A program made the translations under genes and the position numbers. Source: Verrucomicrobiales bacterium (GTDB lineage Bacteria; Verrucomicrobiota; Verrucomicrobiia; Verrucomicrobiales; DEV007). Taken from it: DNA of 64,000 nucleotides. Shown here piece by piece: positions 36,082 to 46,012 of the stretch. Location of the stretch: contig JAEUHH010000026.1 of assembly GCA_016795505.1 (NCBI GenBank), positions 1-64,000 on the forward strand, in the 5' to 3' direction. The notes under the pieces were generated by a model that was given only the letters and a program-made list of their open reading frames with translations, ran no database searches and was not told where the DNA came from. Positions within the stretch are counted from its first letter, which is position 1, and every line of letters starts with the position of its first letter.

Positions 36082-39000
36082 TCAATTCCCGCCGCCGCCT
36101 GCGACGATGTTCCCGCCACCGGCCGCAACGATGTTCCCACCACCGCCTGCGACGATGTTGCCTCCACCTCCCGCGACGATGTTGCCTCCGCCGGCTGCGA
36201 CGATGTTGCCGCCACCCGCTGCGACGATATTGCCGCCCCCGGCCGCGACAATGGCATTCCCGTTGTGACTCAGGACGTTTCCTCCGCCACCCGCGACGAT
36301 GGCGTTCCCGTTGTGGCTCAGAACGTTTCCACCCCCGGCTGCTACGATCCCGCCTCCGGTTCCACGCAGGATGGCATTTCCCGCTCCGGCAGGCGTGATG
36401 AATTGCGGATCGAGGGGCGGAACTTTTCCATTCAAGACAATGGGTGTCGCTGGCGGTAAGGAGTTGGAGACCCGAGGGGGTATCGCCTGCGGAGCATGGG
36501 CTGACGATTCCATGGTGTTTCCACCAGTCTTGATACCGTTGCCCCCTCCGCCCACGAGGAAGGTGCCGAGTGTCGTCAAGTTGGAGCCGAAGTGCTCGTT
36601 GATCAACGCATTGGGGATTTGAATGCCCTGCTTGTCGGCAGGATTCAGGACTACCACGCCATCGGGAAAGAACACGCCTTGCTGCGTCAGGGTGTAAGTG
36701 CCCGGTCCGGCGACAATCCTCAGGCCACTTTTCGGGTCATCCAACAGCACCCGGTTCGCGACTCCACCATTCTTGTAGTCGCCCAGCATGTAGCGGCTGC
36801 CGATGGCCATGACACGATCGAAGGGCAAGGGAATGAGCGAGGTCGAAAGCCCGGCAGGATTTGGCTTTAGCTGCAACAGGTTCGCGCCTCCGAATTGGAT
36901 GGTGCAGGAATTTGGCTGGGGCGAAAAGGTATCGCGAAGGAGGGCTTCCCCTGCGGGAGTGTGCTGCATCCCCATCCCCTCGATGGCGCCCTGGGTGACT
37001 TTTCCCGATTCAGCGTTGAAGTCTCCCTGGAGTACGGAGATGCCGATCGGACCGGGGGATTTGTCCATGGAGTTGGCGACGATCAATCGGCAGGAATTGT
37101 CTTCGATTCGAGTTCCCGGGCTTGCCGTTGCCACCAAGGTGATCTGACATGTTCCCGCTTCGGCTTTGAGCAAAGGCCCCAATGACCATCTCGCCGTTCT
37201 AGTCTTTTGGTTGTAGGAAAATGTCTCCAGCGATCTTCCGAACTCCTGAGTTTCGGCATGGTTGATATGATTGAAGTAGTAGTTCCCCGCGGACTTGAAT
37301 TCGCATCCGGTGGGAATTTTCATCTCTATGAAGGTAGGACCGAGAGGGAGGGACGTCAGGTTCCCCAGAAACATGGTGACTTGGAATTCCTCGCCCGTCT
37401 TCACTGCGATCGGTGCACACCGTCCCACGAATACTTTCGCGTCCTTTTCCGGATCGCTGCGCACATCGAGGAGAACTTCGGCCGAGGCCATCGCAATCGG
37501 CGGGCCGGTAATTCTTCCGGCGACGGCCGATTGCATCAGGTTCAGGCTGCCAGCCAAGGCGGCCACCGGGGACCCCTGGGGAAGGGAAATGCTTGATGGA
37601 TCGTTGAGAGAACGCAGAATCGCGGCGATGGGCGTCGGGCTTGTGACGTAGCGACCGCCAGTGATGACCGGATATACGGCAATGGGCCTGATGGTGTAGC
37701 CGTTCGAGTTCCTCAGAGCGCCAGCTGCCACATTCTGGTCGATGCGATAGTGGATCCAGGGAATCGAGGCGCGGATGTCTCCGGTGGCGTCCGGGTCATT
37801 TGCATTGACCAGAGGGGACGGGGCATTCGGATCGTTGAGGGGGATGCAGATTCGTTTCGCCCCATTCTTAAGGTTGGTGATTGTGATGGTGGAATTGGAG
37901 ATATTGGGGTCGCCGGGGCGTCTGAAGTTAGCGTCTTTCACCCATAGGCGGACGATTTCATTGTCTAGGTTGAAGAAGCGGATGCCCAGTAATTCATAGC
38001 CCAGTGGTAGATCGAAGCACATCTGGCTACCGACAACCCGCAACTCCGGGTTTCCCTCCATTGCGTAGGGGAAGCCGATCTCGACCTCCTCGGTGCCGTC
38101 GAGTGAGTCCCGGCTCCGCGGCTGGTCCTTCTGCGTCAGTGTGGTGGTGATCGGGTCAGCGATCTGAACGGTCAGCTTGTCGGGCTCTCCATTCACGGGG
38201 AAATGGAGGGACTGGCAGGTCAGATAGTAACCCGGCTTCAAGACATAATTCAGTCCCTCGGTACCCTTTTTGACCGCCCCGCTTACTCCGCCACTGACAG
38301 TTTCGATCTTGGTCCCCACCTTGGGCTCTCCCTTGACCTTGAGTTGGTAGATGAAGGTGCCGGAAGCTCCGGGAGCGAGGTTGCCCACATATAGTTCCAC
38401 GCTTCTCACCAAGGGGATGGTAGAGGGAGTGAGATTCTCAATCTCTCTGCCTTTGGCATCATAGAAGTGGTGCAGGTTTTCGAGGTCTTGCTGGGAAACC
38501 AGATCGCCATTTTTTGCCACGAGGCCTTGGAACTCGACATTGGCGGGGAGGATATCCCGGACGTAGACTTCCCGTGCGGTTGTCGTGCCGGTGTTGTGGT
38601 ATCCGAGGAGATAGCTCATCGCACCGTCGATGGCGCTGGCCTTTGTGTTGATCAGGAAATAGAGGTAGTCATTCCCTTTTGGGATGCTGGACAGAAGAGT
38701 GTATTTGAACTCTCCGTTGGGAATCGATTCATCTCGAGGGCCAATGGGGACTTTTCGGAGCGTGAGGCTGGGGAGTGATTCGTTCCCCGATTGGAGTTGT
38801 GTGACGGTGCCTCGCGAGGGTGGCGCCTTGGGGTTGATCAGTGGAAGCAGTGCTTCGGGGGCGGAATTCAAGGCGATGGCCGATCTGTCTTTTGCGGTTC
38901 CGTAGACGAGAAAGGGTGTTGCCGAGATGTGGCCCACCGCGTTGAAGCCGTGGTTGAGGATGCGCGTATGCACTGTCCCCTTCGCGACCAGACTAAAGTA

Positions 39001-42000
39001 GTCGACCGGCACATCGGCGCCGATCTGTACTCGGTAGCGCATCAGGCGATGTTCTCCCGGCGGCAGGGGATCGGGAAACTCCCAATAGAGGAACGGCTTG
39101 TCGCCCCGGAAGTAGGCCGGTCGATTCCCGTCATCGGTACTGGTCGTCAAGGAGATCGCGGATTCCTCGGCCCCGACGAAGTTTCCCCCGGAGCCGATCA
39201 GGCGGGCGCCCAACAGAGTAGTGCCTTGTGGGATGGCATTGACGACTCGAATCGCTTCGATGGCGGTAGACCCCCAGTTTGTTGCCTTTAGGGTATACTC
39301 AATCACCTCGCCGGGGGAATAAACCGTGAATCCTGAGTGCGATTCGTCCCTGTCGGTCGTGACGGTGAGGGAAAGGGGCGGCTCCACATCGGTAATAAAG
39401 GGCGTTGCCTTGATGAGATTTCCGCCCGGTCGTTGCGCTGTAGCGGTCGCGATGATGGAATCTTTGACACTATTGGTCGTCACGGTGGCCCGAAAGAAGG
39501 CATGCGGATGGAATGAACCGGAGGTGGTCGATACGCCGGGACCGAGATTTGGAATGGTCAATTGAACGCGTCTCGGTTTCTCCAAAACGAGCACCTCCAT
39601 ATTGGTGACTGGATCTCCGGTCAGAGGGCCCTCGAGGATGGTTTTAGCGGGCACCGGGAAGGTGACTTTGATATCCCTGATGGGAATCGTGCTCTTGTTC
39701 ACTATCTCGGGGAACCAATGGATTGACTCGTTGAACCGAACGGTCCGACCCGAGGAGTCGCTGGTGGTTTCGACTTTGGTGAATTCGAAGGAGAGCGGTT
39801 CACTCACCGTCAATTTTGGCATGAACGACGAGGCGGCGGTCTTCCCTCTCCGGATGACGTTGATCGGAACGATCGGCGTGCCGATTTTGGCCGTTGGCAG
39901 GATCCTGACGCGGAATTGCTTCACCCCGGCTGCTCCGGGTGGCAGGGTCTCGGTCCAGCGAATGATGCGAGTGGCTTTGGCGACCAGGATCTGATGCCCT
40001 GGATCGGCTTGGACGGGAGGCGATTCCAGTGTCGGCGGGAGCACGCAGTCGATGGTCGCGTCGGTCAGTGTGTTGGGCGTGTTGTTGGCATAGCTGACGG
40101 TGTAGTCGATGAACTCGCCGGGATAGGCTTTGTAGGTGAGAATGCCGTTCGGTAATTCTGTGCCGTCGGGATCGGACTCGGTGAAAAGGCCGCCTTGGAT
40201 TTCGAGGGGCTTGGAGAGCTTCGAGTAGCGGTTGAGGATCCACTGGAGGGATGGAGTCGATCCATTGGCCAGCACAATGTCTCGCTGTCCGGTGTTGCCG
40301 TGGCGGCCGGTGGCGAGACGATGGGGATTCCGGGCATTGGTGGGCAAGACGGTCTCGAATTGATCGAATCCCACCAGGGCATTCATCGGATCGAGACGGG
40401 AGTTGATCCGGACGACCAGAACCCCACCGGGCTGCCCGCCGGGAGCTGGGGGTGTCTCGAATTGGCTGGTGAAAATCAGCTCGGGGAAACGGTCCCCATT
40501 CACATCCGCGAGGATGACGTGGGATCGGAAATCGGTGGGGCCGGCGCCCTGTGGGCCTTCGCCAACTGGATACATCTCATTGCCCCTCAGACTGCCATCG
40601 GGTCGCGCGTCAAAGAGCTGCCAAAGCTGATGGTCGCGGATGTCGTCGGGATCATTCTGATTCCGGCTGGCGAAATGGTGCAGGACCACCACCGCGTCGG
40701 CGCGTCCGTCGCCGGTCACGTCTCCCACCGCGAGCGCCTGAGCCGGGAGTGGCGGGAACCCGGTGACAACCGTCTTCGCGGCGAACTCGGGATCACTCTC
40801 GGTGGCGCTGCCGAAGCCGCCATTTTGCTTGTTGCGAAAGGTGATCAGGCGATTGCCCGCCGTGTCGACCATGACGGCGTCGAGCCAGCCATCGCCATCG
40901 ACATCGCCCAGTTTCACCAGACCGGGATCGGCGCCGATGGGGGCAGTGGCACTGTTGGCGCCGGTGAGATGGAAATCGGGAGTGTTGATGATGACGGCCA
41001 CCTTTGCGACGGTCCCGCCCATCCCATCATCGCCGGTCCCGGTGATGACGATGTCCGGCCAGCCATCGGCGGTCACATTTCCCACCGCGCAATGGGTGAT
41101 GTTCGCGATGCCGGCACCGAGCAGACCGCCCACCGCGATTTCGGAAAACTGCAGCGCGCCGCCTCCATCGACGCCGTCGTTGCGGAACACCTTCAGCGTG
41201 CCGTCCACCACGATGGCGATGTCCGGCCGGTCGTCGCTGTCGAAATCGCCAATGGCGCTGTCGGTGATCGAACCCGGCGTCAGGAAAAAGCTGTTGTCGG
41301 TGAAGGCACCGCCGTTTCCCTGTCGGCGCACCCTGACCTCGCCGGTGGTGCGGTCGATCTGCAGCACATCGTCGCCCTGACCCTCGTCATCGAAGCGGGC
41401 AGCGAACAGGCCCCGGCAGTCGATGGCATCACCAGCGAGCGGCACGATGCTGGAGAAGCGCGGCTCCAGATTTGGTCCCGGTCCATAGGGGAAAGGAACC
41501 CTGAAGGTGCGGCGCTGAAGGGGGGACTTGTTGCCGGCCGCGTCCACGGCCCGGACCTCAATGACGATGGAGGTGCAGTTGAAACCCACTGAAAAGGGGA
41601 TGCCGCGCTGCCAGGCCCACTTCTGCCATCCGCCGTTGCCGGGAATCGGCGCGGTGGAATTGAGGACACTGCGGAACTCGATGGCGGTTTTCGGATTGTC
41701 TTCCGATAGGCCCGGATCGAAACCGGTCTCATCCTGGGGGTCCAGCAGCATCTTGAAGAAGGTGACCTTCCCCGCCTTTTCCATCCAGGTGTGGGTGATG
41801 TTCAATGTCGGCGGGATGGTGTCGATCACCGGCCGCTCGATCAGGATGGAGATGGTGACTTCGTTTTCGTCCTGAAATTCGGTCTCGGACGATTCATACC
41901 CAGGCGCCTCGGCTACGACGCGGAAGTAGCGATTGCCAATCGGTGGATTCACGACGGACAACACCCAAGTGTTGCCGCTCCGGGTCATGGCGCTGCCCGT

Positions 42001-44325
42001 GGGCAGATCGGTCCAGCTCAGCGGATCGTTGGGATCGAGGGTGGACTCCACGCGGAGCACCAGACCATCCGCCATGGACTCCTGATCGATGGAAAAGGTC
42101 CAGGGCAGGTCGCTATTCCCGGGAATGATGGTGAAGTTGGAGGATTCGGGCAGCACCGGCAGCGAGGTCGGTTCCATTTGATCGACGATGACGGTGAACT
42201 GCCCGAAATTTCCTTTGTTGGTGAAGGCATCGAAGGAACCCAGGAAGAGGCGGGTCGCCCCCTCGGGGACACGGAAGTGCTGGGTGTTTAACTCGTCGTC
42301 GAGGCCGTCGCCGATGAAGAAGGGCTGGCGGAGCCCGGGCTGTAGGATCGGAAGGTTCCGGTTGTCCGGGTTGCTGAAATCGAGAAGCAGGGATGGAGCG
42401 GGTTGGGCCGGCGTGTCGTCGTTCACGAAGACGCCCACAAGCGCATTTAGAGGGGCGGACATGGGTCCGATTCCGTTCTCGGGACTGTGGTTTGCTGCAT
42501 CGCCGCCGTCGGGACCGGTCGTCCCTGGGTCGGGCCCGTTGTGGGTGCCACCGAAGACCTGGAAGACGAGATCGTGTCCCGGAACGAGGGCAATGTCGGC
42601 GAGAACGGGGGATTGGGCGAAGGCGACATCTTCTTCTTCCGCAGGCGTGAATTCCGGCTGTCCGGAAAGCCAGAGATTGGCTTCGCCGGGGACGATCAGC
42701 GATCCGGGGACGGCCAGCGTGCCGGGGTGGGCGAAGGAGGGGGAGTCGACCTCCGCAGAACTATCGCCGGCAAGGACCACCCGGGGATTGTCCGGGTTGT
42801 TTTCGGGAGCGGTGGCGTTGAGTGAGACGATCCGCTTGTGGCCCGACGGCGAACCGTCGGCGTAGTCGACAAAAACGATCTTGGAACCATCCGGGCTCCA
42901 GGTGGGCGCATTGTCGACAAACATCGGAGGATCGATGAAGTAGATGGGATCGCTGAGGTATTGGCGGAGATTGGAAGATTGGTGCTCCGGTAGGAGAGCC
43001 CCGGCATTGTCGCGGATTGTCAGGGTGGCGATGGCGATCTCAGTGACGAAACCGTTGACCGGAGGGTCGCTTCCGGGAAGCGTTCCGGTGTATTGCTTGG
43101 TGGATTGGAAGGCGATTTTTTTTCCATCGGGGCTGAAGGACGGCCATGCCGCGCGGCCAACTATTTGGGAAGTAATGGGAGGGAGGGGACTTCCGATCAC
43201 GCTGGCGGTTCGATTCCCGCTCTCATCGAATACTTCCAGAAAGGCGAGATCGGCGCCAAATTGGCAGACGAGCAGATCTCTTCCATTGGGCGAGAAGGCG
43301 CAGTCGGTTACCCATACCACGCTCTGGTCATCCGTGAGCGACTCTGGTGTGTCGATGACCGGTTCACCCTGGTCGTTCAGGACTTGAACGAGATAGACCT
43401 TATTATCGTTCCCAATGTAGGCCACTTGGCCACCCGCCGGATGCCAGGAAGCGCGCTTAAGATAGGAGGCGTCCGGTCCGACCAGTTGTGGTGCATTGGA
43501 GAGGGCGTTATACGGTTCCGCTCGCATCAGCCAGAGACCGTTCTCGAAGGTATCCCAATTGATTCCGGTGAAAACCAGCCAATCTCCTCCTGGGCTGAGT
43601 TGCACGTCGAGGGCGTCGAAATCGGTTGCAGCGAGGCCTAAGGCATTCTTCCCGGAGCCGTCGGCCGCCATGAGCCAGATTTCGAAATCGGCAACATAGG
43701 CGATCTCCTTTCCGCCTGCACCTCCCCCGCCCGTATCTGCGAAACCGTAGGAGATTTTGTCGATTCCCCCGACTTCGTTGGCTGCCGAAACTCTCGCGAT
43801 GGCATAAGCGATTTCGTTGCTGCTGCGACGGATGCCGGCGAAAGAAGCGACGCTCCCTCCCGACCCTGCCGCCGGGAACAGCGCGGATTCGAGCAACTGT
43901 CCCTGTGAATCGTAAACTTCGATCGCATTGTCGCCGAAGGTGGCATCCCACCAGGAGAATCCCACCTCTGCGACTGGGGTTGCAAAATTGATTCGGATAT
44001 CGGAATAGGGGAAAGAGAAAAGGACGTCCGGATTGGCCCGCAGCAGCCGTCCCGAGACCAAGTCCGCGGGCGGCGAGTAGCCGTCGGCCGAGGGTTGGTA
44101 GATATGGAGATTTTCCACGCTGGAAAAAGTGAGGCCACTGATGGTGAGAGGATTAGCAGCAACGCCAAGGGTCTGGTCGTCGAAGTCGATTTCCGTGTTA
44201 CCGGGTGACAGTTGGGAACGGTCGGTCAGCTCCAAAGCCGGAGTTTCGTGACACAACATCAGAAAAGCGGCCAGGATGGTGCGTTTGCTCCACGAGGAAG
44301 TGATCGGAACTGAGCGAGGTTGCAT
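36082..44325 (-). CDS. giant secreted multidomain protein (propeller, FG-GAP and DUF11-like repeats)
   Basis: 2747 residues, signal peptide about 1-32 (RTILAAFLMLCHETPALE). Order read by eye: a beta-sandwich-like domain (35-195); a TolB/PD40-like propeller (about 205-560; AWPSFSPDGKKIAFQSTKQY, APTWSPDGSKIVFVDYADGS); a pre-peptidase-C-like and mixed beta region (600-990); FG-GAP/VCBS repeats (about 1020-1290; LGDVDGDGWLDAVMVD, VGDVTGDGRADAVVV, LADVNGDRFPELIF); DUF11-like modules (about 1400-2420; YSPGEVIEYTLKATNWGSTA, SYLLGYHNTGTTTAREVYVR); and a Gly/Asn repeat to the very C-terminus. DGDG segments suggest calcium binding. A surface or secreted adhesin-like role is the likely reading. It diverges from an ECF sigma gene 141 bp away and heads an operon with a 221-residue protein. 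Confidence 0.8.
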   Translation of the reverse strand: MQPRSVPITSSWSKRTILAAFLMLCHETPALELTDRSQLSPGNTEIDFDDQTLGVAANPLTISGLTFSSVENLHIYQPSADGYSPPADLVSGRLLRANPDVLFSFPYSDIRINFATPVAEVGFSWWDATFGDNAIEVYDSQGQLLESALFPAAGSGGSVASFAGIRRSSNEIAYAIARVSAANEVGGIDKISYGFADTGGGGAGGKEIAYVADFEIWLMAADGSGKNALGLAATDFDALDVQLSPGGDWLVFTGINWDTFENGLWLMRAEPYNALSNAPQLVGPDASYLKRASWHPAGGQVAYIGNDNKVYLVQVLNDQGEPVIDTPESLTDDQSVVWVTDCAFSPNGRDLLVCQFGADLAFLEVFDESGNRTASVIGSPLPPITSQIVGRAAWPSFSPDGKKIAFQSTKQYTGTLPGSDPPVNGFVTEIAIATLTIRDNAGALLPEHQSSNLRQYLSDPIYFIDPPMFVDNAPTWSPDGSKIVFVDYADGSPSGHKRIVSLNATAPENNPDNPRVVLAGDSSAEVDSPSFAHPGTLAVPGSLIVPGEANLWLSGQPEFTPAEEEDVAFAQSPVLADIALVPGHDLVFQVFGGTHNGPDPGTTGPDGGDAANHSPENGIGPMSAPLNALVGVFVNDDTPAQPAPSLLLDFSNPDNRNLPILQPGLRQPFFIGDGLDDELNTQHFRVPEGATRLFLGSFDAFTNKGNFGQFTVIVDQMEPTSLPVLPESSNFTIIPGNSDLPWTFSIDQESMADGLVLRVESTLDPNDPLSWTDLPTGSAMTRSGNTWVLSVVNPPIGNRYFRVVAEAPGYESSETEFQDENEVTISILIERPVIDTIPPTLNITHTWMEKAGKVTFFKMLLDPQDETGFDPGLSEDNPKTAIEFRSVLNSTAPIPGNGGWQKWAWQRGIPFSVGFNCTSIVIEVRAVDAAGNKSPLQRRTFRVPFPYGPGPNLEPRFSSIVPLAGDAIDCRGLFAARFDDEGQGDDVLQIDRTTGEVRVRRQGNGGAFTDNSFFLTPGSITDSAIGDFDSDDRPDIAIVVDGTLKVFRNDGVDGGGALQFSEIAVGGLLGAGIANITHCAVGNVTADGWPDIVITGTGDDGMGGTVAKVAVIINTPDFHLTGANSATAPIGADPGLVKLGDVDGDGWLDAVMVDTAGNRLITFRNKQNGGFGSATESDPEFAAKTVVTGFPPLPAQALAVGDVTGDGRADAVVVLHHFASRNQNDPDDIRDHQLWQLFDARPDGSLRGNEMYPVGEGPQGAGPTDFRSHVILADVNGDRFPELIFTSQFETPPAPGGQPGGVLVVRINSRLDPMNALVGFDQFETVLPTNARNPHRLATGRHGNTGQRDIVLANGSTPSLQWILNRYSKLSKPLEIQGGLFTESDPDGTELPNGILTYKAYPGEFIDYTVSYANNTPNTLTDATIDCVLPPTLESPPVQADPGHQILVAKATRIIRWTETLPPGAAGVKQFRVRILPTAKIGTPIVPINVIRRGKTAASSFMPKLTVSEPLSFEFTKVETTSDSSGRTVRFNESIHWFPEIVNKSTIPIRDIKVTFPVPAKTILEGPLTGDPVTNMEVLVLEKPRRVQLTIPNLGPGVSTTSGSFHPHAFFRATVTTNSVKDSIIATATAQRPGGNLIKATPFITDVEPPLSLTVTTDRDESHSGFTVYSPGEVIEYTLKATNWGSTAIEAIRVVNAIPQGTTLLGARLIGSGGNFVGAEESAISLTTSTDDGNRPAYFRGDKPFLYWEFPDPLPPGEHRLMRYRVQIGADVPVDYFSLVAKGTVHTRILNHGFNAVGHISATPFLVYGTAKDRSAIALNSAPEALLPLINPKAPPSRGTVTQLQSGNESLPSLTLRKVPIGPRDESIPNGEFKYTLLSSIPKGNDYLYFLINTKASAIDGAMSYLLGYHNTGTTTAREVYVRDILPANVEFQGLVAKNGDLVSQQDLENLHHFYDAKGREIENLTPSTIPLVRSVELYVGNLAPGASGTFIYQLKVKGEPKVGTKIETVSGGVSGAVKKGTEGLNYVLKPGYYLTCQSLHFPVNGEPDKLTVQIADPITTTLTQKDQPRSRDSLDGTEEVEIGFPYAMEGNPELRVVGSQMCFDLPLGYELLGIRFFNLDNEIVRLWVKDANFRRPGDPNISNSTITITNLKNGAKRICIPLNDPNAPSPLVNANDPDATGDIRASIPWIHYRIDQNVAAGALRNSNGYTIRPIAVYPVITGGRYVTSPTPIAAILRSLNDPSSISLPQGSPVAALAGSLNLMQSAVAGRITGPPIAMASAEVLLDVRSDPEKDAKVFVGRCAPIAVKTGEEFQVTMFLGNLTSLPLGPTFIEMKIPTGCEFKSAGNYYFNHINHAETQEFGRSLETFSYNQKTRTARWSLGPLLKAEAGTCQITLVATASPGTRIEDNSCRLIVANSMDKSPGPIGISVLQGDFNAESGKVTQGAIEGMGMQHTPAGEALLRDTFSPQPNSCTIQFGGANLLQLKPNPAGLSTSLIPLPFDRVMAIGSRYMLGDYKNGGVANRVLLDDPKSGLRIVAGPGTYTLTQQGVFFPDGVVVLNPADKQGIQIPNALINEHFGSNLTTLGTFLVGGGGNGIKTGGNTMESSAHAPQAIPPRVSNSLPPATPIVLNGKVPPLDPQFITPAGAGNAILRGTGGGIVAAGGGNVLSHNGNAIVAGGGGNVLSHNGNAIVAAGGGNIVAAGGGNIVAAGGGNIVAGGGGNIVAGGGGNIVAAGGGNIVAGGGGN
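36085..36357 (-). repeat. 24-bp and 48-bp in-frame repeats at the 3' end of the giant gene
   Basis: The DNA encodes GGGIVAA, two 16-residue units GGGNVLSHNGNAIVA(A/G), then six 8-residue units GGGNIVA(A/G) and a final GGGN directly before the stop. The 24-bp units (on the plus strand GCCTGCGACGATGTTGCCTC-like) differ mainly at third codon positions, so the protein repeat is better conserved than the DNA. Confidence 0.92.
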
Positions 44326-44466
44326 GGCAGTAGAATGGTGAAGAGCAGGTCCTGGGTTTCGGATTCGGGAATCGGAAAAATCTCCGGCTTCTGGGAGATT
44401 ACCGTTTGGCTCTTGTTTGTTTCAGGCCCGTCTGTAAAATCTGCCGGGAATTTTCGAGTCATTTGC

Positions 44467-45192
44467 ATGGGTTCCGCCAATCCCCAGTTCCCCACCACGA
44501 AATGGACCCTGATCCGCAAGGTCCAGAAGGGCGACGACCGCGAGGCGACGGCGGCGATGGAAGAGATCTGCCGACAATACTGGTATCCCGTCTACGCCTT
44601 CAACCGGCGCCAAGGGTTCGGCGAGGCGGATGCGGAGGACCTGACCCAGGACTTTTTCCGAGCGCTCGTCAGCCGTGAGACCATCCAGGCGGCGCGGGAG
44701 GAGAAAGGCCGCCTGCGATCCTTCATGCTCAACATGCTGCGCGAGATGAACGCGAATCACCTGCGATCGCGCGCGGCGGAAAAGCGGGGCGGAAAGGCGG
44801 TGATCGTTTCGTTGGATGAGAAGATCGATGCGGAGGAGCGCTATCGTCACGAACCCGCCGGGATCAGCGACCCGGCGCGCCTCTTCGACCGGGCCTGGGC
44901 GGAGCGCCTGCTCGCGGCGGCGACGGAACGGCTGCGCGAAGATTTCGAAAAGGGTGAAAACCTGGACGACTTTGAACAACTCCGCGAGTACCTGCCGCTC
45001 GGAGAGAATGCCACCCCGTATGCCGACGCCGCCCGAAAGCTCGGAGTGAAGGAAGGGGCTCTGCGACTGCAGATTCACCGGATGCGGAAGCGCTACGCCA
45101 AGCACCTCGAAGCAGAAATCGCGCAAACCGTGGCCGATCCCGCGGAGCAGAGGGCGGAGCTGGCCTATCTGCTCGAGGTGGTGGGGCGGTGA
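44467..45192 (+). CDS. ECF-type sigma factor (Planctomycetota/Verrucomicrobiota kinase-linked kind)
   Basis: 241 residues from the ATG at 44467 (MGSANPQFPTTKWTLIRKVQ). Region 2 reads YWYPVYAFNRRQGFGEADAE followed by DLTQDFFRALV, the core-binding and -10 helices; region 4 reads YADAARKLGVKEGALRLQIH followed by RMRKRYAKHL, a helix-turn-helix. ECF sigma factors of this kind are often encoded beside Ser/Thr kinases rather than anti-sigma factors. Here a receptor kinase gene converges on it from 754 bp away, with a RAYT element inserted between, and the giant surface protein is divergent, making that gene a plausible target. Confidence 0.82.
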   Translation: MGSANPQFPTTKWTLIRKVQKGDDREATAAMEEICRQYWYPVYAFNRRQGFGEADAEDLTQDFFRALVSRETIQAAREEKGRLRSFMLNMLREMNANHLRSRAAEKRGGKAVIVSLDEKIDAEERYRHEPAGISDPARLFDRAWAERLLAAATERLREDFEKGENLDDFEQLREYLPLGENATPYADAARKLGVKEGALRLQIHRMRKRYAKHLEAEIAQTVADPAEQRAELAYLLEVVGR

Positions 45193-45194
45193 GA

Positions 45195-45282
45195 TCAAGG
45201 AGCAGGGGCGCCCCCGCCCCTGTTTTCGAAAGACAAATGACACTCAACAAGATGACAGGGCCGGGGGCGGCCCTGCTCCTTG
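45195..45282. repeat. REP-like palindrome, family 2, left copy
   Basis: Starts TCAAGGAGCAGGGGCGCCCC and ends with the imperfect inverse CGGCCCTGCTCCTTGG; the two arms pair over about 25 bp with a loop of about 40 bases. It begins 2 bp after the sigma-factor stop and ends 7 bp before the RAYT start. The same sequence, with a shorter loop, follows the RAYT. Confidence 0.92.
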
Positions 45283-45289
45283 GAGATTC

Positions 45290-45940
45290 ATGCATCCCGC
45301 GCCAAAATTCTTCAATCCCTACGCGGAGATCGAAGTCACCGCGAACAACCTGCCTCACTGGCAGCAGCCGGGAGCCACCTACTTTATCACCTTTCGATTG
45401 GCTGATTCCATTCCGGCAGTGCGCCGCGAAGAATGGGCGGAGCACCGTGCCGTTTGGCTCGCCAACCATCCTGAGCCATAGTCGCCTGAGACCGAAAGGG
45501 AATATCACCGCTTCTTCAGCGCCCAAATCGATGCCTGGCTGGATGCAGGTGAGGGGGAATGTCTCCTGCGAACTCCGGCCTTGCGTGAACCGCTCGTATA
45601 CACCCTGCGACAGGGAGACGAAACTCGCTATCGGCTCCACGCTTGGATCGTGATGCCGAACCATGTTCATGTGCTTGTCACTCTGGCGGAGGAGGCCAAA
45701 CTCGAAAATGAAGTCGGTGCCTGGAAAAGCATCTCAGCTCGTCGAATCAACCGTCTTCTTGGGCAGTCGGGAGCTGTGTGGCAGGAAGACTACTTCGACC
45801 GGCTCGTGCGGGACCGCGACCATTTCGCGAATTGCGTCCGCTACATTCGCCGCAATCCGGAGAAGGCGCGGTTGCCGGAGGGGAGCTACGAGCTTTTCGA
45901 GAGCGAACTGGCTTTGCAGTTCGCGCCCCGGGAGGGTTGA
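45290..45940 (+). pseudogene. RAYT transposase interrupted by an in-frame UAG
   Basis: A single frame of 216 sense codons runs from the ATG at 45290 to the TGA at 45938, broken by TAG at 45479-45481. Translated through, it reads NHPEP-stop-SPETEREYHRFF, where related RAYTs have Trp after PEP, so a TGG to TAG change is the simple explanation. Downstream, HAWIVMPNHVHVLV gives the HUH nickase site and CVRYIRRNPEKARL the segment with the likely catalytic Tyr; both are intact. The gene is bracketed at once by two palindromes of the same family, the standard REP-RAYT arrangement. It is probably an inactive Y1 transposase. Confidence 0.85.
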
Positions 45941-45945
45941 AAAAG

Positions 45946-46012
45946 TCAAGGAGCAGGGGCGCCCCCGCCCCTATTGGGTGGTGACAGGGCCGGGGGCGGC
46001 CCTGCTCCTTGA
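45946..46012. repeat. REP-like palindrome, family 2, right copy
   Basis: TCAAGGAGCAGGGGCGCCCC, a 15-base loop region (ATTGGGTGGTGACAG), then GGCGGCCCTGCTCCTTGA. Its arms match those of the left copy. On the minus strand this repeat encodes the last residues and the stop codon of the Ser/Thr kinase. Confidence 0.92.

Noticed and set aside
36085-36357. CRISPR-like regular spacing of about 24 bp
   Set aside because: No spacer-repeat alternation; the period is a protein repeat in frame with the giant gene.
40195-41592. 465-codon plus-strand frame inside the giant gene
   Set aside because: The minus frame there encodes FG-GAP DGDG repeats in register with the rest of the 2747-residue protein.
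45479-45481. Recoded UAG (pyrrolysine or readthrough) in the RAYT
   Set aside because: A single TGG to TAG change in a mobile-element gene explains it more simply, and no recoding signal was seen.
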